DNA from: Aphelocoma coerulescens
Lineage: Eukaryota; Chordata; Aves; Passeriformes; Corvidae
Assembly: GCF_041296385.1 (NCBI RefSeq)
Contig: NC_091023.1
Location: forward strand, 9,610,924 to 9,674,923
Length of the DNA stretch: 64,000 nt
Reading direction: 5' to 3'
Both the position numbers and the translations under genes were made by a program. The notes under the pieces were generated by a model, which was given only the letters and a program-made list of their open reading frames with translations, was not told the origin of the DNA and did no database searches. Shown here one piece after another: positions 1 to 12,200 of the stretch (position 1 is the stretch's first letter; every line of letters starts with the position of its first letter).

Positions 1-1194
1 TTCCAGCAAAAGGTGCAGCTCTTTTAGTTTCATTTCCACTTTGCCTTATCAGTTATTTGTAAAGCCCTGCTACATGAAGGCACTGCAGTGCCCATCCCTT
101 GCCTCTGACCTCTCTAGGAGCAAAGTTAAAAATCTTTGCTCTGGGACAGGGCAGGCACACCCAGAAGGTGACAAGCTTCCCTGGCTCCTCAGGCAGCTGA
201 CAGACACTGCTCCAGCCTGGGGAGCCTCCTCCCATGTCTGGTGGAACAGGAACAGTGCAGGTTGGCAGCAGCCTCACACCCATTCCTCCAGCTCCCAAAA
301 AAGATGTTCATAGAAAACCTGAGCTCCAAAAGGGCCAAAGATACACATGAGTTCAGATCATGTTTATGACTCTGAAAGAGCATGGGATAATCTTTTGGAA
401 ACACTGAGGCATTTTCAATAGAGAAATTCTCAATTTTCCCTTTTAAATGGCATTTTTTCATTAAGGTAAAAAACCCATGGATTTAACCTAAGCATAAACA
501 TAAAAGAAGCAACCATTGTTTACAGAAGAAAGGGCCAGAGCAGAGGATCTCACAAAATGCTTTACATGTTGGCCCAGTATTTAGCCTCTAGAATGAGAAA
601 GGACCACAAATTCATTCTGCTATTTATCCAAGTCTTATCATGAGACTTGAAAGTAAGGAAATGCCTGAGGTACTGCCTCTTTCCCATCCCATCTCCTGAG
701 CCCAGAGGCTGTTGAGAGCTTCATGCAGCCCTTCCCATGGCTCCTCTAGAACTCAGTGCACAAGCCACTCACCCAACACTTCACCTCCTCTCCTTCCAGC
801 ACACAGCCTTGAACGACAAAGGCACAACATGGTACATTTCTGCATCTTACTCAACAACAGTGAGTCTGTTTCTCATTCCTTTGTGGTTTGTGCCCATCAC
901 TTACCCCAGGGGACTACGCAGAGGATGATGACCACAGATCTGCTGTGCTGGTTAACAAGGCACTGAGAACTGCAAGTGTCTGAGCAAAGCCATCTCCAAG
1001 CTCCAACAGCAAGCAGCAAGGCAACAACAGACATTTACTGGTTAGTGAAGAGGGATGTTCATGCCCTTCCTAACAGACAAGAGCAGATGGACATCCTACA
1101 TAAGCTCATCAAGCTAGAGAAGGAAAAAACACTGGAGCATAGAGTACCTGGGGTTATGTCTGGAATGTTGAGAAACACACATCAGGCCATTCCA

Positions 1195-1230
1195 GGCCAG
1201 AAAGGCACGTCTGGCCAGAAAGGCACGCCA
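1195..1230. repeat. Two-copy 18-bp tandem duplication
   Basis: The unit GGCCAGAAAGGCACGTCT at 1195-1212 is repeated at 1213-1230 with differences only in the last three bases. It is a minor local duplication. Confidence 0.8.
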
Positions 1231-4200
1231 AGCTTGCCTTCAAACACACAAATGTAAATTGCACCTTCCCATCCTATCCCAATGCCTCGGCATGCTGTAT
1301 TCCTACTCCCAAATGAAATGCCATGCTTGCAGGACCGGATCTTGCAACTCCCTCTCTACATTGCAACATCTGCAGAAATGCAAAGGCCCAGGGGTGGCCA
1401 CTCAAGAAAGTACAGAGCCAACACACCCAAGAAAATGCAGATGACAGCCTGCAGGAATAGGATAGTAGGGAAATGAATGGGCAGGGATGGAAATTAGTAG
1501 CTGGACACACAAGATACAGAATTCTTTTCACACGAGCATTATTGTTTTGATTTAGGCATCACTGGCAAGACCAGGACTGGCTCACAGAAATGCCTGATGT
1601 GGATACCAAAGCATAAATGTTTCAAGTACTTCAGGGAGGGGCAGCTCTATCTGCCCTGCCTGACCCACCAGTTTCCTCAGTACTTTCATAATTTTGTCCT
1701 TTTGCTGCTTCTTGCAGGGAACTGATGGCTTCAGAAGGTCTATGGGACTGTTTATAAAGCATGGGATTTTGAAGTAACTAAAGACACAGAAAAGCAGCAA
1801 AATCTGTCATTTTCTTGCCTCATGACAGACTCAGCTGCCCATTACCCCTCCAGCCTTCTTCCTGCATTTTCCTACAGATACTATGGCCTTCTCTAAAGCC
1901 CTCCAGGCACTCTACATCCTAGTAACTCCTGGCTCTGAGACATGCCTGCAGTTTCCTTATTTGTTGAGTGAAGACATTAAAAAAACACAAACATTTCATA
2001 ACATTTCTTCTGCTTTTCAGAAATGATCTTATTACCCAGAGACAGTAAAGTGTGCATTGCAATTCCTGCATGGCCTGAGCAGGCTCCAGCATTAAACAGT
2101 GACAACCTGTAACAGTCACGAGCACCTGGAAAAGGAACATCCAAAACTGGCAAGTCAGGGTCTTCCAAAGAAGAACCCTAAAAAACGTTTTTCCTCACAA
2201 ATCCCACAAAATGGTATTCTAAAATCCAGCTGAATGACAGGGAATAACAGAATGCCAGATTATGGATCATCCCCTGAGCTGTACTCTAATCTAAGCAGCT
2301 TCCAGAAGAGCACAGCATAAGGAACAGGGCATGTGTAAGCTTACTCTGGTAGTCCTGTCTCCAATAATCGCAGGTTTAAGGATTCAGGGAGAGAAACTGC
2401 ATCCAGAGAACATAACTGTGGCCCCACCCTCTATGAACTGCCTAACTACTGGGACACCCACAGCACCCTCAGCAGTGGATCAAAACCAGTCATCTACACT
2501 GTGTGAAAAAGTATTCCCATTTATTTTTTATACACCCTGACTCTTTGTGTAGCAACCAATCTCTATAGAGTTCATGATTTCATGTGTTTCTATCACTTCC
2601 CCTACAGTGACCTCTTTCCAAGCAGAAGTCTGTCTACTCAGGATCTTCTAAACAGGATGCCATTCCATTGCCATTATGTACTACCACAGTAAAACTTCAC
2701 TACAAGATAAATTAACAAAGAAATACCACATGAACTTTTTTTTGTCATGTAGCATAAGAACTGCTGCCTTGAACAACAGAATAATTTGTGATTTTCTCTC
2801 CTCTCCTCTGTTCTAATCTGTTGCCCTTCTTGCCTTTCAGAAGTAAATGTCTAGAGGCAAAGTTCTTAGTCTTTGTGAGGCCAATACACAGCTGTATCAT
2901 GAGTGGAAAACAAGCAGTCATTCTTAGAACTGTAAATAGAAAAATTTGTGCAGCATTGAAAACATCTTTTGCAGATCTGCGTCCATTTTAACAATTAAGG
3001 GCAGTGAGAGTGTTGGTTAGATCAATATTCAGAAGAGCTGAGAGTTCATTTCCAAACACTAGGCAGGTGTCAGCAGCTGCAGTCACAGCAACTAATATTT
3101 CCACCCCAGCTTCAAGATCAGTGACTGGTTATCAAATGTCTTGCTAAGTGGAAACAGTGCCTGCCAACTCCTTTTCTATTCAGGCCAAGTACATTTTTAG
3201 AGCCACTGTGCTCAATGGGATTCTTTTGATCTTTTTCCAGGGTTTCAGATCATGCCCACAAGTACTAATTTGTCTCCCTGTAATGATGAGTAGCACAGGT
3301 AGGAGGGAATCAGACCCTTTACTATACAGGCACCAATTCTGCATTCAGAGCTACGCAAGCAGAGCCCTGTATTTATTCACAAAAGTAATACTGGTAACAC
3401 TGAGGCAGCAGTAGGATCGAGGTGTTGCAACACTTACAAGCACAAGACTACAGAAACACATGTCCTTGGGGAGACTTAACTTTTTCTCCTCTGTGCTCTC
3501 TCCCCACTCTTTGACTTTGTTGAGACAGCAATCCTAAAGACATGTATCCCTGCTGCACCCATGTATGTCAGAAAGCAGAATTTAGTCTTTCTAAAAAGTC
3601 TTTTTTTTAAAAAAAAACATGTCACAAAGCAGCAGCCAGGTACAAAAGCTGTGTTTCTCAGCAGGATATGAAGTCACCTTTGCTAAGAAGACTCTTCCCT
3701 GAAACTTGCCAGGAAATTTGCAGAGAAAGAGAGCAAACAACTGGAACAACCCTCTTACTAAGACATGGTACCATTTGCACAAGAACCATTAATTCCATCT
3801 CAGAACACAGAAAACGGTGGCAAGCACAACCCTGTCATTCCAAGACAGAGGAGTGAGTGCATGGAGTTTCAATTACCTGTTGAAAGCTCATCACTCATGA
3901 ACCTGGATAAGGCTTATTCTTGGTTTGTAACCCAGCAAACCCTTATTTCTTGACTCATAACCCAGTGTTAATAATCATAATCCAGAGACTGGATGACAGA
4001 GGAATTTAAAGCAAGAGTTCCCCGACAAAAGCACTGTTTCATCAGCACCAGACCCACAAGAGAAGAACAGGGTAAGGCTGACAGCACTAACATAATGCAA
4101 TAACACCAGCAAGTATTTGTGCTATGGCCTCAAAAAAGGAAAAATAAAATTCATACTTGTAAGAATGCACACTCACCTTGTAAAATTCTAACCATCAAAA

Positions 4201-4788
4201 CAGCAGCCAGTCTCCAAATCGTCAATAAGCAGCACTATTGTAAGCAGAGATCCCCTGGGACCATCATGAGTGCTTTGAAAACTGGCATTTGCAAAGTACA
4301 TGCACCAAGGAGAGTTCTGAGATCAGATTCCCTGAAATCAACTGCCCTCTTTACTGACCTTCAAGGGCAAAATAGGAACTCCAGTTGTTTACATAAGCTT
4401 TACCAGAGGGAAGTCGGTATGTAGGGCTGTCTCAGGGTGTAACCAGAAAAATTACATCTCTATGGGGACTTAAGGTGTGGAGACTGCATAGCCATCTGTA
4501 AACTCATTACTGTGCATATTCTATTTGCAAATACAATGACAGGTACACCTTTCTAAATACAGGACACTAACACATATTTAGCATTCTGGCTAAACCACTG
4601 AAGAGAAACAACACAGCTCTGCCTTTGAGGATAGAGACAAACAACAGCACTTGGCCTCCACTGAAGGAGTTGAGAGACTTCTGTTCAGCTGCACTGCCAG
4701 TAACTGGTATTACAGGTGCACACAATGGGCAAATTGTGCAAGACAGCAGCTCGGGGCATGCCCTAGAACCTGCCTCAAGCCTGAATTA

Positions 4789-4845
4789 ACAAGCAGTGAG
4801 ATGGTTGCTCTATTAAGAGGCACCATTGACCATCTCACTGCTTGT
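4789..4845. repeat. Perfect 17-bp inverted repeat with 23-nt loop
   Basis: The arm ACAAGCAGTGAGATGGT (4789-4805) is exactly complementary to ACCATCTCACTGCTTGT (4829-4845). The loop is 4806-4828. It could be a small MITE, a cruciform or an RNA hairpin. Confidence 0.9.
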
Positions 4846-5599
4846 GAGCCCGCAGTCCCCCCTGGGGAAAATCTAGCCAATTGTTTTCAAGATGTTGGCC
4901 ATCGTGCTTAACAAAAGAGAGCATCCACAGCAACCTTTTCTGATCTCAGCACCACTACCAAGCGCAGCACTGGAGAGGCAAAGGGTCTCCCTTCCCGGAT
5001 CCTGCCCATCAGCCCTTTAACCTGAAGGGCTGCTGCCCCTTCCAAGTTCAAACAAGCCACTGCCAGCCCTGGAGCCGGGTCGCACAGTAAGACTGGTGAA
5101 CCGATACGCAAGGAACAGAACCAGACCCATTTGCTCTCTCGCTGATGCATTACCTGATGCAAAGATGTAGCCAAATCCCAACAGCCCCCATGAGACCCGG
5201 CAGTGGCGCAGAAGCACCCGAGCTGGAGGTGATGCTACTGTCCAAGCCCTCCACTTAGCCGACACCAGAAAATACACCTGGGGAAAAGCTCTTCCCAACG
5301 ATAATGTCACAAGAAAACCCACTGCCCAACACTGACCCACTTTGTCAGCACTCGCCTAAAGACAGATCCGTAAGAAACCTCACTCGATCCTTCTCCAGGC
5401 ATTCGAGTCGACTTGCACCTCAGCTCCTCAAGTTACAGGAAGACTTTATAAAACCTGTCTGTAACAGCCTTGTTTTCCTGGTTGTCTATCACAGGCTTTC
5501 GGCGTGACCCGAAGTCACCCCGAGGGTCGGGAAACAAAAAGGAAAAGAACAGAACTTTCTTTTTCCCCAAACAGGAGCAAACCTTGTTCGAACCCGCCT

Positions 5600-6080
5600 G
5601 GGAATGGCCTTCAGGGTCCCGGCGCAGCCGGTGCCTGAGGGGTGCCGAGGGGCGCGCGGCAGCCCCGCTCCGCCCGGGCTCACTCCGCGCCCTGACAACG
5701 CGCCCGTCGAGGGGCTCGGCGGCCCGGGGGCTCCGCGGCTGCGGGGGGCAGGAGCGGCTACTCCCACCCGGCCCGGCCCCGCTCACTCACCATGGTGCGG
5801 CGCCTGGCTGGGAGCCGGCGGGGCCCGGCCGCCTCCGTTCCGCCCGCCCCGCTCAGGTGAGGCCGGGCCGCATCGCGCCTTCCCACAATGCCCCGAAAGG
5901 GAACTCCCGGCGCCTCCTCCGCCGCTCCCCCCGCCGCCCGGGGCAGGGGTAGGGCTCCACGCACGGCACCGGAGGGGCAAGGGCCGGGGCAGGGCTCCAG
6001 AGACTGGCACTCCGGCAGCGAGGGTGCTGACAGGCCGGGTGTGCCGAGCCCCCGCCCGCACGGGGTGACCCCACCTGCTG
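5600..6080 (-). promoter_or_regulatory. AP1S3: CpG island, putative AP1S3 promoter
   Basis: Dense CpG and high GC over about 480 bp in otherwise AT-rich DNA, with no TATA box. On the minus strand it contains an ATG directly followed by a GTGAGT donor, so it is read as a promoter plus first exon. Long open frames on both strands here result from GC content, not coding. Confidence 0.7.
5791..5900 (-). CDS. AP1S3: Putative AP1S3 exon 1 (5' UTR and start codon only; partial)
   Basis: The minus strand reads GCCGCACCATG then GTGAGTGAGC: a good Kozak ATG at 5793-5791 abutting a near-perfect donor. Sigma-adaptin genes characteristically have an intron straight after the initiator Met, and AP1S3 is the neighbour of WDFY1 in human in the same orientation. 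AP1S3 is the small subunit of the AP-1 clathrin adaptor at the trans-Golgi. Exon 2, starting IHFILLFSRQGK, was not found in 1-5790 and must lie beyond the window. The 5' limit is a guess. Confidence 0.5.
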
Positions 6081-6341
6081 CCCTGTACGTGCGTGAACCG
6101 CTCAAAGGGCACCTTTCTCACCTCGGCATACCCGAGATTAATAAAACGCAGTTCGTGTCATCCACTGGCTCGAGCTACTCCCCTGTCAGGCATTCACGCC
6201 CTAAAGACACGGGTAGATCTACAGGCATGATTGCTCTGCAGCCCATCTCCATCAAAATGGAACTCTGATAGTTTGAATACCTTCAATGGCTGGGCTTTGC
6301 TCACCGGTGCTTTGTGATGGAGCTGGATGAGAGGGCAAGAC

Positions 6342-6382
6342 ATCAGCAAATCCCTGGTAACCTGTGTCAGGGATTTGCTGAT
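6342..6382. repeat. Perfect 15-bp inverted repeat with 11-nt loop
   Basis: ATCAGCAAATCCCTG at 6342-6356 pairs with CAGGGATTTGCTGAT at 6368-6382 without mismatch. The stem is followed by GC-poor flanks with no T-run terminator-like signal. Confidence 0.9.
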
Positions 6383-7555
6383 AAGCAGCTGGTGCCAAAA
6401 GAATGTGCAACATCTACAGACTCAGCACTTGAATCAAAAGATCTAAATCCAGGCCTAAGGCTTCTCAAGCTTGTACCGGGAGTCTGATTCAGATGCAAAC
6501 TACCACATGAGCATAAAATGAGAAGACTTAGCTGCTCAAGTCCCGTGTCTGTAGTTTAAAGGAGAGACATCTCCCAGAGCACAGCATGCTTCAATTCAGG
6601 GTATGGATCCCAACTGCTCAGGCAGGGAAGAGCTGTGCCCTGCTCCTGGGTGCAGTGATGCATGTGAGTGAGTCATCAGTGAGAAAGGGAAAGAAATCCA
6701 AAGGGGCTTGGGGACTTCAGGGATCACTGTGGTGTCAATGACAACCCCTCGTCAGCCTCTGGTTTCAGACAAGGGAGAGAGATCCCTTGCCAAAAGCAAT
6801 TGTGCATGTACAGCTGAGAGGGTGACTGGGCTGAAATCTGCTCCCAGTCCGAAATGCAGATTTGCAAGAGCAGAGTGCAAATGCAGGTGCGTGCTCCTTA
6901 TGCTCATTCAACAACGTGGAGGTAATTTCCACATTTCCCTGTGTCCATGACCCTACTCCCCTCAGCCCTCCCTAAGTTTCGTTTTGGTCTATACAGACAC
7001 TGTTCCTGGAGTCCTTCACTGCTGCTTGCTCAGTTCTGGTTTCTGTGTGTTCCAGCCCCAGCCCGCCAAGCAGCACCTCATACACTGTGCTGTGATGCTG
7101 CCAGCGCACAACACACAAATTACAAGTCCCAGCTGCCCACAGATCTCAGTGATACTTCATCTGGTCATTTGCCCCTGGCCTCTGTCCTTCCCGAGTACAC
7201 ATCCCGGGCCCATAAAGCAGCACTATCTCCAGAGGGCAGGAACACCTCACCCTTTGTGCTGTGGGGTGCAGCACACACCGTGCCATGCTGCCAGACAGCA
7301 CCGGCCTCACTGGTTTTACTGGGGCACCATCTTGCCTTCAGTGATACACACTGCCAAATACACACTTAGTCCAATCAGAAACTGTTAAAGCAGACTGAAA
7401 CCTTTTACCAGATTCTCTGAAAGATCCACACAAAATGCCACAGACCCACACTGCCTCTCCCAGGAGATAAACATCTGCCCTCTGCACCACCGTTTTCATA
7501 CCCCTGTGTGGATACAAATATGCTGCTAGCAAGAATTTATCTTGCTTCTTTCCAG

Positions 7556-7850
7556 TCCCGTGAGATCTTTTTCTCTCTCACGGAAGATATTAGTAGAGTT
7601 CTACAAACTATGAACACTTGCGACCTTGCAGAGCTTTGTTTATAGTACAGTAGAAAAATATTTTGACAATGGAGGTTTTAGGATTTTAGCCAATCACCGC
7701 AAGGGGTGGCTGATCCTTTGACCAATTAGACTATGAAGAAAAAAGTCTATAAAAGAGTTGTAAAATAATTAAATAAATCAATCTTGCTGCACAATTCCTG
7801 CCTGCTGGATCTCTCTTCTCCTCCCTACCACTGCAGGATACCACCCCTGT
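7556..7850 (+). mobile_element. Solo LTR-like remnant of an endogenous retrovirus (boundaries approximate)
   Basis: The segment has the layout of an LTR on the plus strand: two CCAAT boxes (near 7691 and 7720), TATAAAA at 7748-7754, AATAAA at 7772-7777, then a C/T-rich stretch at about 7810-7832. Near its left end CCGTGAGA and TCTCACGG form an inverted repeat (about 7559-7583). It resembles passerine ERV LTRs as I remember them. No gag, pol or env frame flanks it and no target duplication could be set, so it is probably solo. Confidence 0.55.
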
Positions 7851-9218
7851 TCCTTGCAGCCCCCAGCTCTACTTGCTGTGGCCTGTGCAGAACAGCAGAG
7901 GGCTGACTCTGCACTTGAACCCCAAACACACCCTTGGTGAACGGGGGGTGTTCACAGATAGCACTGCAGCACTGGGAAAGCCAGGCCTCAGAGAACACTC
8001 AGAATTAGATGTGCCTAACACACAAGAATATGGACACCACAGTGCAGCTGTACTACAGATGTGAGGCATCAATACCTTCATCTCCAAAAGGAATTTAAAA
8101 TTAAGGGATGAACATACCCCTTGCTCCATACCTGTGTAATTTACTCAGGTGATGGATAGTAATATTTTTTTGCTTAATAATCATTTCCCAATAATCTTAC
8201 TTCTCTAAGCAAAGACCTTACCTAATTAGGCCATAAACTCAAGAGAACTAGCCTGCTGCTTGTGTGTTTTTGCAAGTAATCAGAAAAAAAGCAGCAGCAG
8301 CAAACAACATGCACAGAGTGCACATTAACAGCAGTGGCCAAAGTCAACGCATTATGGCCAATCTTGGAAGTTGGCAGAGAGAAACCCTACAGAAACAAGG
8401 CTGTAGGTATAGGGTCATGCCTAAATTAGACACTTTCCAGCTCAGAAAGCCAGGTTGCACTTAATGACTGCCTAACTAGCCATGGTAAGGACTTGGAATT
8501 CTCCCCTCCCTGCCTCTCTGCCACTAGCACTGTGTACCTGCATAATTTTCTGATAAAGAAGATAACCATCAGTAGTTCCTAGCTGGGAAGTTTGAGCTGT
8601 TAGTGTCGTTCAGCGGTGGAGGCAGGGGAAGGCACCTGGGGCACACAGTTGTGCCAGGTGAACCAATGGGGTGAATTAATGTCAGTAAAATGCCATAACA
8701 TGAACTCCTTCCAGTGCTTCCCTTAGGCCCAGTTAGTTAACTTGAATGAGTGTTTGCAAAGTAATGCACATTTATTTCTGTAACTCAAAACTGCTGCAAA
8801 AGGCAGTTTTAATACCCTTCTTTTTTGGCTTCAATGTCTGCGTGGAAGGAGTATGAACATTTTTTTTCTTAAGGGCTTTTTGAAATAGGCTTTTAAGAGA
8901 GGCAAGGAGGTTTTTACTGCTGCAGGATATTTTGTCCTCTTTGCTTATATTCCACTCTCGTATCAGCCTGTCACATTCAGAAGTAGAAAATGTTCACTAC
9001 AAGAGTTACAGTGGATTCAGTGAGCCTTGTGTGCCTACACCTGATGTAAAAACTTCCCAAGTTCCCAAGTATCAGTTTTGGTGGGCCTGGGCATTATTTA
9101 TGTGAAAAGAAGTCATTGCTACAGTGTCATGCCTAAACCTGCAACAGGCTTTGTTGAGCCCTCCTAATTTCTGCAAGCTTTATGCACTTCAGAAGCTAAT
9201 CCTGAACCATATAAGTAA

Positions 9219-9246
9219 AGCTATATACTCAATTGAGTATATAGCT
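9219..9246. repeat. Perfect 28-bp palindrome
   Basis: AGCTATATACTCAA is followed directly by its reverse complement TTGAGTATATAGCT with no spacer. Another CAATTGATTGG follows at once. Confidence 0.95.
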
Positions 9247-12200
9247 CAATTGATTGGGAAGTTATATTCCTGTGTATTTCAAGAGAAACAAACAAATCCT
9301 GACTGCTTCAATTAAGAGACACAAACCTGTCTAAAGAGCAGTAGGGAGTGAACAAAATCTAACATTCTTGCTTCCTTCTAAACAAAACCGCACAACCTTT
9401 CCTTCTGAAAAAAACCCAAACCACCCCTTTATTGCAGAGTGAAGCCTTTTCACTGACACTGAGTACCACAGCAAATGAGGCAGAACACTGAACACTTACT
9501 CTGATTCTAGCCAGCAGATGCTTTGGTGTTGTTTTTCAGCACCTGAACTGAGCTCACAGACTACTTCAGGTAAGTAGCCCCGTGCAAACCAAGGAGTTGA
9601 GGCTGATGAACACTTCACTTGGTGATTTTATAGGAGACCTGCTGTGCAGGTTTTTTACCAGTTGATACTAGGTCTGTGGGGGAAAGAAAAAAACTTTAAA
9701 AGCCCAATCTAAATTCAGCTGCAGGAGGTAGCTTTTAATTGCAGTTTGGATCAATAGAGAAGCAACCTAACACTTGCTCTTGGTTACTAGGCAGGGCTTG
9801 TACTTTTCCAGACTGCTTTTCCTATGTTCCCTTTTCCTTATTTGCTCACACAGCCTGGATTCTCCTCTCCACAATTTAAGTGCAGAACAAAGCATTCATA
9901 TCACTAGAGCACATCCTAAATTATGTATCTGTGCCACAGATGTTGGTACTTTATCAGCAGGAATGTGTTCTGTAGGTAGTCCCAACATTTAAGTAGTTTA
10001 AAGTATTAGAAAAGTGTTAAAAATAGCAATCTCAAATCCTTATAACCAGTACTGAATGATAGGTGTATACAAGCACTTAAAGGATGTCAAGTAGCATTTT
10101 ATTTCATTTCCCAGCTGTACAAAATTAAAAGCAGGCCAAAAGGTAGACAGGCATTAACAAAGCTCCATCGAGAACTTTTTCAATCCAGGGAAAACGTGTT
10201 CTTGTAGCCCTCTTGTGTTCAGTTGGATTAACAGCTATTACATTCACAGCATCCTTCCTTACCACCCCAAAATCACAGCTCTGCATGCCTTAACCACACT
10301 GCCAGTCAGTTCTTTGTCCTGTACACCTTCACTCAGTTTCTTTCATGGTTTTCCTCTTTCCATCCTGGTTGTAAAATCAAATCCCATTCAGGCCATGCTC
10401 CTGAAACAGCAGAGTGCTCAGTTGGTATATTCATACCATAAAACAGGGAACTGCTGCTTTGGAGTAGGAGGACTAAAGCACCCCTCATTGCCTGTGACCA
10501 TGCTGATATTCCCAGCATTTCTTCTCCATAAAAGGACTGTAATGAACACAATTTACAGCCTTGTTTCCCTTTTTTAGTTAATGCCTAGTTCAAGTTTTAA
10601 ATTGAGTGTCCCACAAGCACCATTTAGACACGTAATTCTCTCACAGAAATCACCCTGATATTCTCCAAACCATATAAGCACTATTGACAGTTCTGTTTAT
10701 TCCACACCTTTCCTGCCAATCACCAAGTTATGGCTGCACTCCTATGGGTGCCTAATGGGATGGAGTCTTGTAACTGAGGATAAGGAAATGGGTTGTTTCC
10801 TAAACGACACTCACCTTCCATGTCTGCTGCCTTGGTCATCCTTCATTCAGCCACTGCAGGAGAGATCAGGAGGCTCAGGTGATGAGGGCAGTTGTGCTTC
10901 AAGAGCTGCTATCACCTGTCTCAGGGAGCCAAACTCCAACATGGATGTGCTGCTGTGGAGGAAACTTGGAGAAGGAGCTATAAACTATGGAAGAAAGAAA
11001 GAGAAATGAATGAGAACAGAGAAAAGACAAAGGACAGCAGTAGAACAGAAAACATGGCTTAGCAGCAGTGCCATCAAGGAGTACTGGCAAGCAGTGCCCA
11101 CTCTTGATCAGCTGCACAGGTGCACTTGAGCTCATGAAAACTTAAGAGTTTTGACAGATACACACATGTAGATTTTGAGAGCATCTGAAAACATGCTTCA
11201 GAAAGAAGACTCAATATAGATTAGTGAGAGGCATGGTATCTTCTTTACTTGAAAGACAGCTAGAGTAGCAAAGCTAGGAGCAAGTTAAACCCTAATATGT
11301 CTTTCTCTATAAACAAGGTAAAGAGGAGAAAAGCATGCACCTCAACAACCCATATCTTTGTGATACAAAGCAATTTAGGAATGAATGTACCAAATTTTCC
11401 GCAGACAAGCCAGTCAATCCCACCAAAATTAATATAATACATCAAGAGTAAGTCAAAGAATATGCTTCTACTTCTCTGTGTGAGCAGATTATACACTAAA
11501 ACTTGTCAGAGACCCTGGGTACAAATGTGAGTCAGACAGCAGGTAGTTACAGCAACTCTGAGCTGCTAAGTTGAGGGGAAAAAGAGTTCATGCATAAAAG
11601 CAGAAAGCAGAGTTTCTAATGACCCCATATATTTCAGTTTATTATTTGATATTTAATTTTATGAAAAAAATTGTATAGATTTTATTACTGATATAATTTT
11701 GATACTTCTATTGCCAGAGTAATAAAACAAGTAACACTGTCTTTGAATCTGTTCAACAATTAGCTCTTACATATTAAGAGTTGAGCAGACTACAGAGCTA
11801 CCTAGAGCCCATGCCCTTACATGCTCCAAAGGGACAAAAAGCTTTGTAGGATCACTTGATAGCAGTCACTTAAGAGATCCTTGATCCTTGCCTTTTGTGA
11901 ATGAGAGGCAGAGAAAGCCTTCAAAGGCCACATTGAAACTCCCTCTAAAATGGTTAGTTCATGACAAAATAAGTTTTTAAACATTAGGCTGGCAGAAATT
12001 AATCATTTTCTGTAGAGTTTGATCATGGCATTTCAGTTAGTCAGGTCATTCAGCACTGAGGACTTGGTCAACAGAGAGAACCTTAGAGAGGTTTCCTTCT
12101 GAACTCTGGAGTAGTGAACCTGATAAACATAACAACCTGTCCCTTTCCTGCATCTAGTGTATTCTAAATCTCCTCAATGAATAAAGTCAACACTACAGGT

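Larger units (their letters stand above)
1..5590 (-). other. AP1S3: Probable AP1S3 intron 1 (partial)
   Basis: No exon with sigma-adaptin features was seen on the minus strand, and no other gene. It contains an 18-bp unit repeated twice at 1195-1230, an A/T homopolymer patch at about 3600-3617, and a perfect 17-bp inverted repeat at 4789-4845. Confidence 0.5.

Noticed and set aside
976..1257. Collagen-like GQKGTSGQKGTP peptide
   Set aside because: Produced by the 18-bp tandem duplication at 1195-1230. No collagen gene context.
3765..3782. KWY-encoding triplet on the minus strand as an AP1S3 exon 2 candidate
   Set aside because: The surrounding residues do not match the sigma-adaptin LRLQKWY block.
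5433..6268. Several overlapping frames of 110-160 codons near 5.4-6.3 kb
   Set aside because: Stop-poor CpG-island DNA open in five frames. No homology is recognised.
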